Shown here piece after piece: positions 13,018-24,886 of a stretch of DNA of 64,000 nt. Below the pieces are notes generated by a model, which searched no databases, was not told the DNA's origin, and saw only the letters and a list, made by a program, of their open reading frames with translations. Position numbers and translations under genes: made by a program. The stretch lies in contig CP075496.1 of the NCBI GenBank assembly GCA_021613535.1, positions 3,410,001 to 3,474,000 on the forward strand, read 5' to 3'. The DNA is from Adineta vaga (Eukaryota; Rotifera). The first letter of the stretch is position 1. Each line of letters opens with the position of its first letter.

Positions 13018-14281
13018 TTAAACAAATGTCGTTGATGAATTCCAAACTATAGGCATAGCAACAAACGCTAGAACAGCCAAAAAACTATTGATAATACCAA
13101 AACCCATTGCCTGGTTACCAGCAATTGTATCAAGTGACTTTAAACATCCATCGGTATAGAAATGATTGACAGCGTTGTTTTGGTTTGACACACAATCTTT
13201 AAAACAAAAAATTAAATATGTATTTCCTTTTTTTAAAGCATGCATTCATACGTACATGTAATCGTTGCATCACTAACTGTTGTAGCTTCACTTGTACAAC
13301 AAGAATATGGAAATGTGACACCGTAGGATAATGGTAAACCATAAATATCGCCATAGGTTCCAACTGTTTGCCGTTTTTGTCGAACGAGATTCGTGAGAGA
13401 AACGGAATCTTGCTGATGGAAATTATTAGAAACAGCATCTACGTTTCTTTTGGCATTTTTAACAGCGGCAGCAGCTGTTGTCGTGGTGGTGGTGGTGGTG
13501 GTAGTGGTACTCGTCATTGTTCCTGTTGTTGTCGTAGTAACGGTAGTCGTTGTAGTATTTGAAGGTGCGACAAGTTTAACATTTGCCCAATCCAGCCATG
13601 TGTGTGAACCACAACATTCATATTTTGTTTGGAACATATCAATTCTATCTTGAGCATCTGAATCACTTGCATATGCATTCATACTACTCATAAATCGTGT
13701 ACTGACAAAACCTAAAGATTTTGCATTAATAATAATCGCGGTCACTAATGACGCAATGGCCATGATGCCCACTGCACCGGCTAAACCAAATACAACTTTA
13801 CCTAAACGATAAAAAAAGAGTTCGTTCATATTACAAAATGTATTCTTTCGAAGAAGGAAAAGAAATCAATAACTATGATTCATTGCATATGTACGATAGG
13901 TTTGAAAATAAAAAGATACACCCAAATTAAACGACATTTCATAGTCAGATATGAGTCATACGAAAGAAAACCTATCATAAATATATCCAAAGACCAAAAA
14001 AACTGTGATTCATATGCAAGTACCGATTTAATACAAGAAAAACGTATATTACCTATTTTTGGAGAATCTGTCATAATTGAGAATGCACCTACGATACTAG
14101 TTACCAATCCAAATATACTAATAGCAATATTAAAACCACATAAACCTATTTGTGGACGAAAAAAATCGCCATATTTTCGAAAACTTCCAATAATACCGAT
14201 ACTAACGCCGAGATGAATGATTGAAAATAATAGAACTAAACCCATGATACTAAGTGGAAAAATACGACCCTTAATTTCCAT
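13018..14281 (-). CDS. Tetraspanin-like protein A with furin-type site
   Basis: Tetraspanin-type four-span membrane protein of 317 residues. Exons: 14281-14053, 13801-13256, 13196-13018. TM1 is about residues 9-30 and TM2 about 45-70 (exon 1), TM3 starts exon 2, and TM4 is near the C-terminus (INSFLAVLAFVAMPIVW). The large extracellular loop holds YECCGSHTWLDW (the CCG motif), then a Thr run broken by short Ala/Met pieces, then the basic site VRQKRQ, then PYSCC, and then CVSNQNN and DGCLKSL. The RQKR fits the furin consensus R-X-K/R-R. The cytoplasmic tail is short. It is the last of three tandem paralogues (13018-18181) sharing intron positions and a 229-nt first exon. Confidence 0.82.
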
Positions 14282-15108
14282 GTTGTTTGATAATAAAACT
14301 AAGATAACAGTTGATCAAATTTTGATGAAATTATCTAAAACGAAATAACAACAAACGTTAACACATTGAAATGTAGTCAAAAGCAAAACATGTAAGAGAA
14401 AAAAAAAGGAAGAAATATTATACGATGTAACGCATGAATGAAGAAACACATAAAAGGACAGACAATTTATGACTCCATGAAAATAATGGTGATGCTGTTT
14501 TTTTGCTTTTACGCATAGGTATTTATTCACGAACAAAAACACAATCGGCCTTCACGATGAAGTTGATATTTTTAAAGATTAAAACAGATTTAATTCGTAA
14601 CGTTATACATAAGAATGCATACTTTACAAGGATTTCGAATCAAATCAAGTTGTACAACGTTTCAGAATGAAATTTTCTCTTAATTGAAATTGAGTTTAAT
14701 GAATTATATTAATGAAAAACACAAAAAAAACTTGTAGTTTTAATACAAATTATTTATATCGTATCATATTTATTTGACCTTATGTAAAGACACGTTCTCG
14801 ATTAATAAATTTCAGATGCATTGCAAACAGTTTCTTTCGAAGAAAGAAACTCAAAGTAAATGATAAAGCAATATGTTTTACAGAGAATCTTCATTCAATT
14901 AATAGCTTTATAATCTATTTCTAATACAAATCATTATTGATATTGTGTATTACATGAATATAATTACTATAACCTTCTTTTCAAGATCATAGCTGTCTAC
15001 TATATCGTTTTCAATTTTTGATTATATGAATCGATTTATATAAACAGTAAAACGGTGATAGAGTAGAAGACATTTATAATCAGTTTTTATTTAGTATTTC
15101 ATGACATT
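14282..15108. other. Spacer between tetraspanins A and B
   Basis: About 830 bp of AT-rich DNA with no coding signal. It should contain the promoter of tetraspanin A and the 3' UTR of B. Confidence 0.5.
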
Positions 15109-16427
15109 TCAAGTGTTTGCCGTTGTTGATGGCAGAAAATTACTGTATGACATATCAGTTTGATATTGAACTGGATTATATTGATAGGGTTCATTGCTAT
15201 ATTGTTGATATTGTGCTATCTGTGGATTATTAGGCATGCTTTGTGTATAATTTTGAGAAGAATCTTTTTCGAGGAGCAATGGAATAACGGCGATTGAAAG
15301 AACAACAAGAAAACTATTGATAACAGCAAGACCAAGTGTTTGACCAACAGCGAATTTGCCAAGTTTCTTTGAGCATCCATTAGGATGAATAGTATTTGTA
15401 ACATTATTTGCATTTGATATACAATCTAAGAATAAAATTGAAAAACAAATTTAAATCGATTTATAATTTGTTTTTATACGCCAAAAAGAAATTATTTACA
15501 TAAATTGGCTAGATTATCTGTTGATGAGAGATCATTTGTACAACAAGATTGTGGTAATGTAACACTAATTGATGTAAGTAAACCAACGATGGCATCAGTA
15601 TCTGTTTGGGCTTGTCGTTTTCGTCGAACTCCAGTTTGAACATCATTATTGAACATTTTTCCTGCTAAAACGGTTGTGTCAGCAGTAATTGTCGATGATG
15701 TTGTATCTGCATTTGTAGTTGAAGAAACAGTAAATACTGTCGTAGTATTCGATACGATAACTATTTCTGTTGTAGTGCTAGTTGTAGCCGTGGTTGTCGT
15801 GAAAATGATTCCTCCGTCGGTAGTAGTCGTTATATTGAACTGTGTAGCAGCTGTTGTTGTGTTCAAACCTGTAGCGATGGTTGTTACTGTATTATTAGTG
15901 CTCGGTGCTGTTGCATTTAGACCGACTGTCATCCAATCTAACCACGTATCTGAACCACAACAATCATAACTGGTTTGAATTTTATCAACAATATTTCTTG
16001 AATTTTGACTATTTTGATAATCAACCAGACGACTTTCAAAATGTGAACTAGCATAATTTATTGCTAACGAATTAATAATCAATGCAGTAATCAATGAAAC
16101 AAGTGCAAAGAATGCCAATGCAATGCTAGCAAATGCAGTTATTTTACCTAAAATAAAATACATAATATTGCAGATGATTAAAATTAGAATCGACGTACCC
16201 AATATTAATCGATTAGTTAACAGTGCCAACAGACCAAATATACCAATGACAATTCCATAAATACTTAGGACAACATTGAAAATAGCAAGACCTCTTTCTG
16301 GCTTGAAAATATCAGCATAATTTCGTACTTTGACGATAATACTAATACTAACACCGAGATGAATTATAGCAAAGATGAGAATCAATGCCATAAAGACAAT
16401 GCCAAATAGCCTTTTTAATCCTTGCAT
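15109..16427 (-). CDS. Tetraspanin-like protein B with furin-type site
   Basis: Paralogue of the neighbouring tetraspanins, 397 residues. Exons: 16427-16199, 16147-15500, 15425-15109. Exon 1 supplies TM1 and TM2 (LIFAIIHLGVSISI; VVLSIYGIVIGIFGLLALL). Exon 2 has TM3, YDCCGSDTWLDW, a long Thr/Val-rich insert with several N-X-T sites, then GVRRKRQAQ (furin consensus RRKR) and LPQSCC. Exon 3 has CISNANN, NGCSKKLGKF, TM4 (LAVINSFLVVLSIAVIPLL) and a Tyr/Gln/Asn-rich cytoplasmic tail. Intron 1 is 51 nt, a multiple of three with no in-frame stop, so a retained form would stay open. Confidence 0.82.
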
Positions 16428-16875
16428 TATATCAATGTATCGTTTGTACCAATTTGTTAATAGATAAAAATATCTATTGTATGATGTGAATATGGGATAG
16501 ATTCTTTATATTCAAAATAATGATGACGATAATCATAATATAAGCAACGGATGACTAGAGATATATGGACAGAGAAAAGAATAAACATAAATAAAATAAA
16601 GAGAAAAAAGAAATATATTTAGAGAAAGTTATTGAGTCTATCATGAATCAAGGTGATGCAAACGAAAAACGTGAAATATATAACGTGGCGTCAGATATCT
16701 TGTTTAAATTATACGTAACATATCGATAGGGATAAATACTACTAATTTATGTTCACTCTTCTTGTTTATGAATTAAATGTTATCGAAAACTGACTGAATA
16801 TTCATTGAGATTATATTTTTGCAAAAAAAATTCACAAATAGATAATTATACAAGTATTCTATTAAAATTTTAATG
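16428..16875. other. Spacer between tetraspanins B and C
   Basis: About 450 bp, AT-rich, with no coding signal. It presumably holds the B promoter and C 3' UTR. Confidence 0.5.
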
Positions 16876-18181
16876 TTATTGATAAACTGTATATGTCGGT
16901 GCAGCATAGATTGGAGCGGAATACACTGGAGGAGCAACATTCCCCGTTGGATAGTTATACTGTCCATTTGGAATACTAGGATTCATGACATAACCTCCAT
17001 TTTGCATCTCTTGATATTGTGGTTGTTGGGTTCCATCTTGTAGATCATCTTTATCTTCTGCTTTATTTTTTGGAGGAACCATATGCGTAAGTACCATAAC
17101 AAATACAAATGAAAGTATAAACAAACAAACATTTATAACAGCAATACCAGTTATTTGAGAAACAATAGTATTTGCAACGGGTCCTAAACATCCACTTACA
17201 TAGAAATTCGTTGTACCATTTCCAGCATTAAATATACAAACTAAATAAATTCAGTAAAAATGATTGTATTACTAAATGTAGAGGTATAGACTTACATCCA
17301 CCAAGTGTATTAGCTGTAGCAGTTCCTCCATTTTTACAACACGACAATGGTAAATTGATAGTATAAGTTGTAGGTAAGCCATAGATACTACTACTAGAAG
17401 CTATATCTCGTCTTAGTCGCATAGCTTGATGTAAAGGATCTGATTCTTGTTGTAAATCTTGACGACGCTTTCTACCAGAACTACCTAGTAACAAAAATAG
17501 TAAGCATTATTCGAAACTTTCAAATGATAAAAACATACCAACAATTGAACCAGTATTTATACCGTTGCTAACTCCAGTACCTACACCGGTGTTGGATCCA
17601 GAACCAGTAGTAATTACTGTGCCACCTGTACCTGCGTTGTTGCCTGTACCTACAGTTGAAGCACCCAATGAGATTCGTCCCCAATCAAGCCATAAATTTT
17701 CACCACAACAATCATATCTTGTTTGTATACTATCCACCACATAAATAGAATCATCGTTCGAATTGTATGAATTCATACGATACTCCATACGTGATCTTAA
17801 ATAACCAATTGCTTGAGAATTTAGAATAAGTGCAGTAATCAATGATGCCAATGAAAGAATACCTAATACAAGCGCACAAATCGATGCAGGTCGAACTAAA
17901 AGTATATATATCTATGTATTTTTTGACATTCCAACAAGAAAGAAATAATTACATAGACTAGAACGTTGTGTAGTGATAACAATCAAACTTAATATACCAA
18001 CTATAATTCCAAAAATACCAAAAACAATATTGTATATAGCTAATGCGACTGGTTGTTTAAATATATCCTTATAACGATTAAATCCTTTAGCAATGCCAAT
18101 ACCAACACCAAAATGAATGATTGAAAAGATTAAAAGAAGTGCTGCTACAATTAAACCTCGTATTCTTGCTGACAAAGCCAT
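16876..18181 (-). CDS. Tetraspanin-like protein C with furin-type site
   Basis: Third paralogue, 379 residues. Exons: 18181-17953, 17895-17539, 17484-17296, 17240-16876. TM1/TM2 are in exon 1 (LLLIFSIIHFGVGIGIA; IVFGIFGIIVGILSLIV). Exon 2 has TM3, YDCCGENLWLDW and a Gly/Thr/Asn-rich insert instead of a Thr run. An extra intron precedes SSGRKRRQDLQQ, whose RKRR fits the furin consensus. A second basic stretch (RLRRD) follows. LPLSCC, CIFNAGN and SGCLGPV complete the loop cysteines. TM4 is followed by a Pro/Tyr-rich cytoplasmic tail ending YAAPTYTVYQ. This extra intron distinguishes it from A and B. Confidence 0.82.
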
Positions 18182-18697
18182 TTGTACGTTTTAATCTTAT
18201 AAAATTTCAAAAATATGCGTTACCGAGTGTATTACGTGCTTTTATAGTATTTAGTTAAATCTATCTATATAACGCATGAATGAATATAAATACACCGAAA
18301 TACAGAGAGGATCGAGTACATAATTTTGTTTTCCTTTAGAAAACATTTTACTATAAACAATAGATCATGCTTTAATATGAATCGTGGACGTGCAATTAAT
18401 TGTACTCAATATGCACGTAGTTTTGTTTTGCTATAAATTAGTCATAAATAAAAAGAAAAGATATCTTATGACGTAAATGTTTTAATATACTTTTTCGTTT
18501 TCTTTTTTTTTTCGTTCTGTTGTTATCAAAAAATGATCACCAATGAATATAGCTCTTCACTTTCATCTTTTTTAAATTAATAAAGAAGACAATAGACTTC
18601 GTTTGTAAAAGGTTTCTTTTTATATGGCAAAGAAATAGACAGACAAATATATATCATTTGGACAGACAAAAGAAAACGAAAACGAAAAGTAACTGTA
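18182..18697. other. Spacer between protocadherin and tetraspanin C
   Basis: About 500 bp of AT-rich DNA with no gene. It should include the tetraspanin C promoter and the 3' UTR of the protocadherin-like gene. Confidence 0.5.
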
Positions 18698-21600
18698 TTA
18701 GACAACACATTCGTGAGATGAAATAAAACTTTTCATATTTGTTGAACGATCAATGAGTGTTTCAGGTTGAGGATTCGGAATTGTCGATGCTGAAGATGAC
18801 CTTGAAAGATTTAAACTACTAAATCCATAATCTGTACTTGAAGATTGTGGAATCGGTGGTAAATCATTCAAGTATATACATGTTGGATGTTGATTTTTTC
18901 GTAATAATTCAGCTAATTTAATATCATATTGATACGCAGATGTTGATGGATACATTGGAATCGTTGCTTCTTTTCGATTAGACCATGTATCAGTTGATGA
19001 TGCTGTCGATGAAGTAGAATGTCCGTTCACAATACATGCCGAATCATCTAAATAGAGAGATTATTGAAAAAGAAAGTTTTCAATTTTTTTTATTTTAAAC
19101 TTACGATCATCATCACGAATTGTCGAATCAGATGAACTTTTATATTGATCACTTGCATTGTCAATCTACGAAAAAATAAAACAATCAATTAATAAATAAT
19201 AAACGAAAGTTTTTTCTTTTACTTTTTCATTATTATAATCATCGTTATATTGTAAGAAACTATGATGATGCATAGAAGCTAATTTCTCATCACGTTGTCG
19301 TGATTTTCGACAACATAAACAAATAATAATTGAAAATAGTATAATACATATAAATGTAATTGATAAAGCTAAACTCATTGCATAAATTAATACTAAACGA
19401 TTATCTGTTGATCGAAATAATTGACAGGAATTTAAAAGTGAACTATTACATATATCAATTTGAAGTTTATGAATGGAATTATTTTGTGTATAATCATCGA
19501 TTAAATTGAATAATAAAAGATATGATGAAGCTAATGGATAAGATATTAAACGAAGTTCACCTGATGAACTGATATTCCACCATGATGCTAAATTACTATG
19601 ATTTAAATAGATTCTTGGTTCATATGTATGATTATTGAAGGTTGTTATATCGAGAATAAATGCAATGTGATTTTGTGTATTGATATCAATAGTTGTACGT
19701 TGAAGAGATAAAGGTAAAAGTTTTGGTAAATATTCATCAGTTAATGAATTTGATTGAAGATTTATTGTTAAGATTTGTTTCGTTGAACGAGCATTGATGG
19801 AATCATAATCTGTTGCAGTGATTTCAAATTTATATGATAATGATGAACATGTAGTCATGGAAGATTCATATGGAATGTAAACATAACCAAGAGAAGTGAT
19901 ATTAAGAATCAAACATGGATCGAATGAATGAATTGAATAATGAATAAGACCAAATAAACCTGAATCAGCATCTACCGCTGAAATTCGTCCAAGAACAATT
20001 CCCGGTTGAAGTATTGTTTTCGAATGTGTCCAATTATATGATTGAGATTGATCGAATTCAGGTGAATGATCATTTATATCATAAATACGTAAGCTAATTT
20101 TGATTTGATTTGATAACGATGGTTGTCCATGATCTCGTAGTTCAATAAGAAATTCTAAATCAATTGTTGTTTGATGTTTCTCTTGAAATTTCTTTAAAAT
20201 TTCGAAATCAATCGATTGATTTAAACTCATTTCACCTGTTTGAGAATTAATAATTAATAAATTTGTTTGATTCAATAAACGATATTCCACACGAGCATTA
20301 TCACCTAAATCACAATCATATGCATTTAATCGATCGATCACATAACCAATAGGATTATTTTCATTCACATGATAAATTGTTGAATTTGTTAATAATTTTG
20401 GTATACAATCATTGATATCTGTTACATTTAATAGAACAACTAATTGTGTATGTAATGTTGGTGTACCAGAATCATGTGCAAGAAATTGAATGTTATTATA
20501 AAGAGCTTTGAATTCTCGATCGAGCTTTTGATGAAGTATTAAAGAATAAAGTTTCATATTTTGAAATGTATTTTGATAAATTAATTTATAAATTAATGGT
20601 AATGGTGGTTCACTTGTTCGTAATTGTAGATATGGATTTCCATTAGCTTGAAAGAAAAATAAATTCAAGGTAATGAAAAATTTACTTAACAATTGTAAGT
20701 TTTAAAATATTCTATGAAATTGAACAATAAGTCAAACAAAGTGATACTTAAACGTCATTCAATTGTTCATGGCATAAAACAACTAGGCGATGGATTACAT
20801 CATTTTGTTATTCTAAGTGAAGTGTTTTATAAAAAGTACTCGTAAGAATTACTTCATTTTTTTTCTATCGAACAATAATATATGCACAATTTAGAATTAA
20901 ATGTGTTATTCTTTAAACTATGACCTTGCTCAAATAGTTCAATACTTGAAAAAACCTTTTTTTTCCTTGTAAGAATCAGTTACTTACTGAAAGAGTCCAG
21001 ATCATTAAGAATAACATGAGCAATTGTTGTACCAATAGATGTATTTTCAGGAATGAAAAGAACAGTTTTGTCATTATCTTTGCGTTCTAATGTTGTATTG
21101 CCTAAATTTAAGATAGAATTTTTATCGGAGATTTTAATGTACTGTTTTACCTTCCACTAAAATTCTCATAGAAACAGGATTATCATTAATATCAATAACA
21201 CGAATGAAGATATTTGCATAAGTTGGAAGGGAATATTCAAATGCTTTAATTGTTAATCGATAGGATTTTTCTCGTTCATAATCTAAAGTTTTACTCAATT
21301 GAATTTGTCCAGTTAAACGATCAATAATAAATGGTGATTCAGTTAATAATTCATAGAAAATCTTCTCATTTTTATCACTAATTGCTTCAATATTTAAAAT
21401 TGTTGTACCAATAACTGTATCTTCTCGTATATCAATATTATAGACTGATTGTAAGAATGTTGGCATTGAATCATTCATATTTAAAATTCGAATATCTAAT
21501 TGAATGGAATCAGAACGTGATTGGTCACCATGATCCGATGCAATTAATGTCAATGAATACGATGTTTGACGTTGTCGATCAAGTGATGAACGAACAATTA

Positions 21601-22262
21601 AATAAGGTATATCAAATGAAGAAAAATCAATATCAAAATCATCTGAATTCATTCCATGTAATCGGTAAGATTGTATACTATTCGATCCTAAAAATACAAA
21701 GAAACAAAAGTTTAGTCGATAGTCGGGTCAATATTTCCTTGAGGGGGTTTTATTCTCTCTTTGTTTTGCAATAGTGTCAACAACACATACCTTCGTCAGG
21801 ATCGCTTGCACTTGGTAAAACAATTCGATAGCCTAAAGGAACATTTTCTTTGATATAAACGATAGGTATGATCGATTGATGATCGAAATTCGGTGAATGA
21901 TCATTGAGATCTTTTATTTTAATTTCGATAATTTTTGAAAGAATTTTTCCTTGAATATCGACGAGAAGTTGAAGAATAATTTCACATAAAGTACATGAAC
22001 ATTGTTGTCTTGAGCACATTTGATCACGATCAATTCGAGATTGAATTTTTAATAGACCAGTTTGATTATTAATAGAAAATAAATTTTCATTCATTGGTAA
22101 TAATTCATAGATACGAAAGGATCCAGATGTTTGCAATTTCAATTCTTGAGATAAATCAGCAATAATTGTATCGATTGGTGATTTTTCTTCAATGGTATAT
22201 TTTAAAATCGTATGACTGGAAATCGATGGAAGAATTAGGAGAGAAAAAATTAGAAAGAACAT
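18698..22262 (-). CDS. Protocadherin-like cell-adhesion receptor
   Basis: Single-pass cadherin-superfamily receptor. Exons: 22262-21791, 21687-21151, 21101-20988, 20646-19223, 19165-19105, 19047-18698. The start MFFLIFSLLILPSISS is a signal peptide; an apparent TTG start upstream is not used. The ectodomain has repeated cadherin linkers: IKDLNDHSPNF, ILNMNDSMPTF, VIDINDNPVSM, VTDINDCIPKL and IYDINDHSPEFD, plus DRDQ, DYERE and DADSG calcium-site motifs, giving about six repeats. A transmembrane segment (IYAMSLALSITFICIILFSI) is followed by CLCCRKSRQRDEK and a Ser-rich tail ending SSHECVV. The classical catenin-binding region is absent, which is why I call it protocadherin-like rather than classical. 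The DIN motifs make the family certain; subfamily is uncertain. Confidence 0.85.
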
Positions 22263-24886
22263 GATCAATCTGAAAAAGAATGAAATTGATTTCTTTCGAA
22301 AGATTCATTTCGAACAAATTGTTCACTATACTTGGACAATTACTTTTACTTTCTTACTTTGCACATGATGTATTCAATCAATGATCTGTCCAATATATAT
22401 AGACAGTAGTCAATCTTTCGTTCATCTATCAACCTTCAAGTTGCTTTTTTTGAACAAACAGAAAAACTCGATGGAGATGAATGGAATGAGAACAGAAAGC
22501 GAGGGAGAGAGAGAGAGCGACGAAGGAGGAGAAGAAAGAGAGAAAGAAGAAGGTCACTTTACGCCCGTTGGGCAAGAGAGTGTCGAAAATTGAATTCAAT
22601 AATCGATGGCAATCAGAATAAGGAAAGAATTCTTCTTCAATTGAATGAAACCTCTTCAATTAAAATTCAAACGAGGAAACCATCTAACAATCTATGGAAA
22701 AAAAAGATAATATTATCATTTTTCTCCTAATCAAAACTTATTCCCATGATAGTTACAAAGAATACTAGTTACTTTTTTTTCTTCTTTATTCAATATCAAT
22801 TGATTTCAAGTCTACAATGATCAACTCTTGAACTGTATAAACGAAAAGAATCCACTTGAAAATTAAGTCAATAGACAGAAGAAGAAAAGAATTTTGAACA
22901 ATGAGAACCGACCTGTTTGGAAAGGAGTCTGTCTTTTATATGTATTGTATCTTTATGCCATGAAGACATGAACGAAAGAGCAGATATATATATATGTATA
23001 CATATGTGATCGGTGACGAATTCTACTCATTAAAGATACTTTTTGATGTTGAGCATTCTTTTCGATTGGTGTTCAATATGAGAAGGAAAAAATATTCATT
23101 CATCAAACAAACATGAAAAGCAGAGTACCGGAACTGGAACTGTTGCAGAATTCATAGGCATGAAAAAAGAAAGGAAATTGTATATGTTTATTTTAGAAAA
23201 ATCTTGTCTTGAAAACGAATCCGAACGGAAATCAATTTTGTTGACTGATCCGATAAGCAATAGAGAAGAAAACACACAAAAATATACCGTCGTCTATCTC
23301 TGATGTGATCATATCATGACAGGTATACTCACAAGTGACAATGTTGAATAATAACAACAACAACAACAACACATTGAAATACCATTGAAAGGACAAGAAA
23401 AAGCTCAGAATTTTAACCAATTGATATCCTGCAGATAATCATCCTGTTAGAAATAAACAATTGACTTTTTAATTTCATTTCTACCATCAATTTTTCACAT
23501 CATTGTCACAGTCTGTTCGAATGTTTAGAGATCAATCATTGACTATGACCAATGTCATCAGCATCTTAATGAATGCAAAACAAAATATAAAATTGAATTT
23601 CCTTTCCACTCTTCATCACTCTACACTTGACTAACAACAATTGAGAACATTCTTGAACTGGACAGATGTGTATAAAGTGTTTCTATGTGGAAGAATATTT
23701 TAATATAATCATCGACATGTCAACAATTCGGATTTTTTTTGTTTTAGACATATATAGAAAAAGAAAACACTTGCACACTGTTATTAATCCTCGTTTTCAA
23801 TCATGTTGCAGATGCTTATATTCAATATGATCAGTTTTGTCAATATTAAAAAGCATATATTCAAATCATGTCATCATTGAATGATTTCAATGTGTTGTTT
23901 TTCTTAAGAATAACATAAACATTATAGACAACAACGAGAGATTAGGAATATGTTTCACGAAAATGATCAATCATATTAATAAGACGAAAAACAAATCACA
24001 GCACGTAGACTATTATGAAAGAAGAGTAAACGATTGTAAAATATTCGATTTCCGATGGAGAATTCGTACTGATTCTAAGTGGCAGATGGAATTTTATTGG
24101 ATTAGATGGTGATTTACTGATTTGTAATCAGTGCTATTGTGAAGAAATTTTCTAACGATGATCATTGCTGATTAGAAGCGTCAATCGATGTAATGATCAG
24201 AAACGACTAGCTAATGAAATCACACATTTAAATAACGATGTCTCGATCTTTCTTTTGTACTTATTAGACAGAATAATGTATGAAAGGGTATTTCAGTAGA
24301 AATTTTCATGTGTGGCTGAAACTTACAGTAAAAGCCAATAATATCATTATTATATGACTCATATACAAATGATATGATGTTATTTTTCTTTCGTTTTGGA
24401 TACATCAAGAAGATATGATCAAATAGTGTAAATCACCTAAGCAAAGAAAAGAAGTAACGGATGATATGAATGTAATGAATTTTGAGTTCAGATCGATTAA
24501 CACTTCTGAAAGAAAAATCTTTACAATTTGATCAAAACCTATGTTGTTCTAGATCAATTTCGTAATTCTTTTTCTCGTGATGTTCGCTCATCCATCAAAA
24601 AAATAAGAATGACGCAAATCGAAAAAATAATTTATTAATAAACAATACAATCATATCTGAGGACAAAACATATAGATTTTGTAAGCAATTAAATATGTTA
24701 CTTATTTTCTGACGTCAATTGCTTTACTAAAAGAGCAAGGACTTGCCCAAAATATGACGTATTACATACAGATCACTGTTTTTTTTTGCCTTTTCTAATC
24801 TGTATTACATTTATTTCTTCTATATAAATGGAGACATATATTCGCGTATCTATTACAAATCAAAACGAAAACATTAAAACATAACG
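22263..24886. other. Intergenic stretch between divergent genes
   Basis: About 2.6 kb separating the protocadherin-like gene (minus) from the GGCT-fold gene (plus). It contains purine-rich low-complexity DNA near 22490-22560. The right end holds promoter-like motifs listed separately. No gene seen. Confidence 0.5.
24710..24827 (+). promoter_or_regulatory. Candidate promoter: CRE/ATF-type sites and TATA box
   Basis: A perfect palindromic TGACGTCA lies at 24710-24717 and a second TGACGT at 24755-24760. A TATATAA lies at 24821-24827, 60 bp before the ATG of the GGCT-fold gene. The order and spacing fit a core promoter with CREB/ATF/bZIP sites. This is inferred from motif and position only. Confidence 0.4.

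Noticed and set aside
13450-15969. Plus-strand open frames rich in Val inside tetraspanins A and B
   Set aside because: They are the reverse strand of the Thr-coding repeats (ACN read as NGT) and have no start context or splice signals.
22263-22268. Earlier TTG start for the protocadherin-like protein
   Set aside because: The ATG at 22262 directly begins the signal peptide; a TTG start is not expected in an animal gene.
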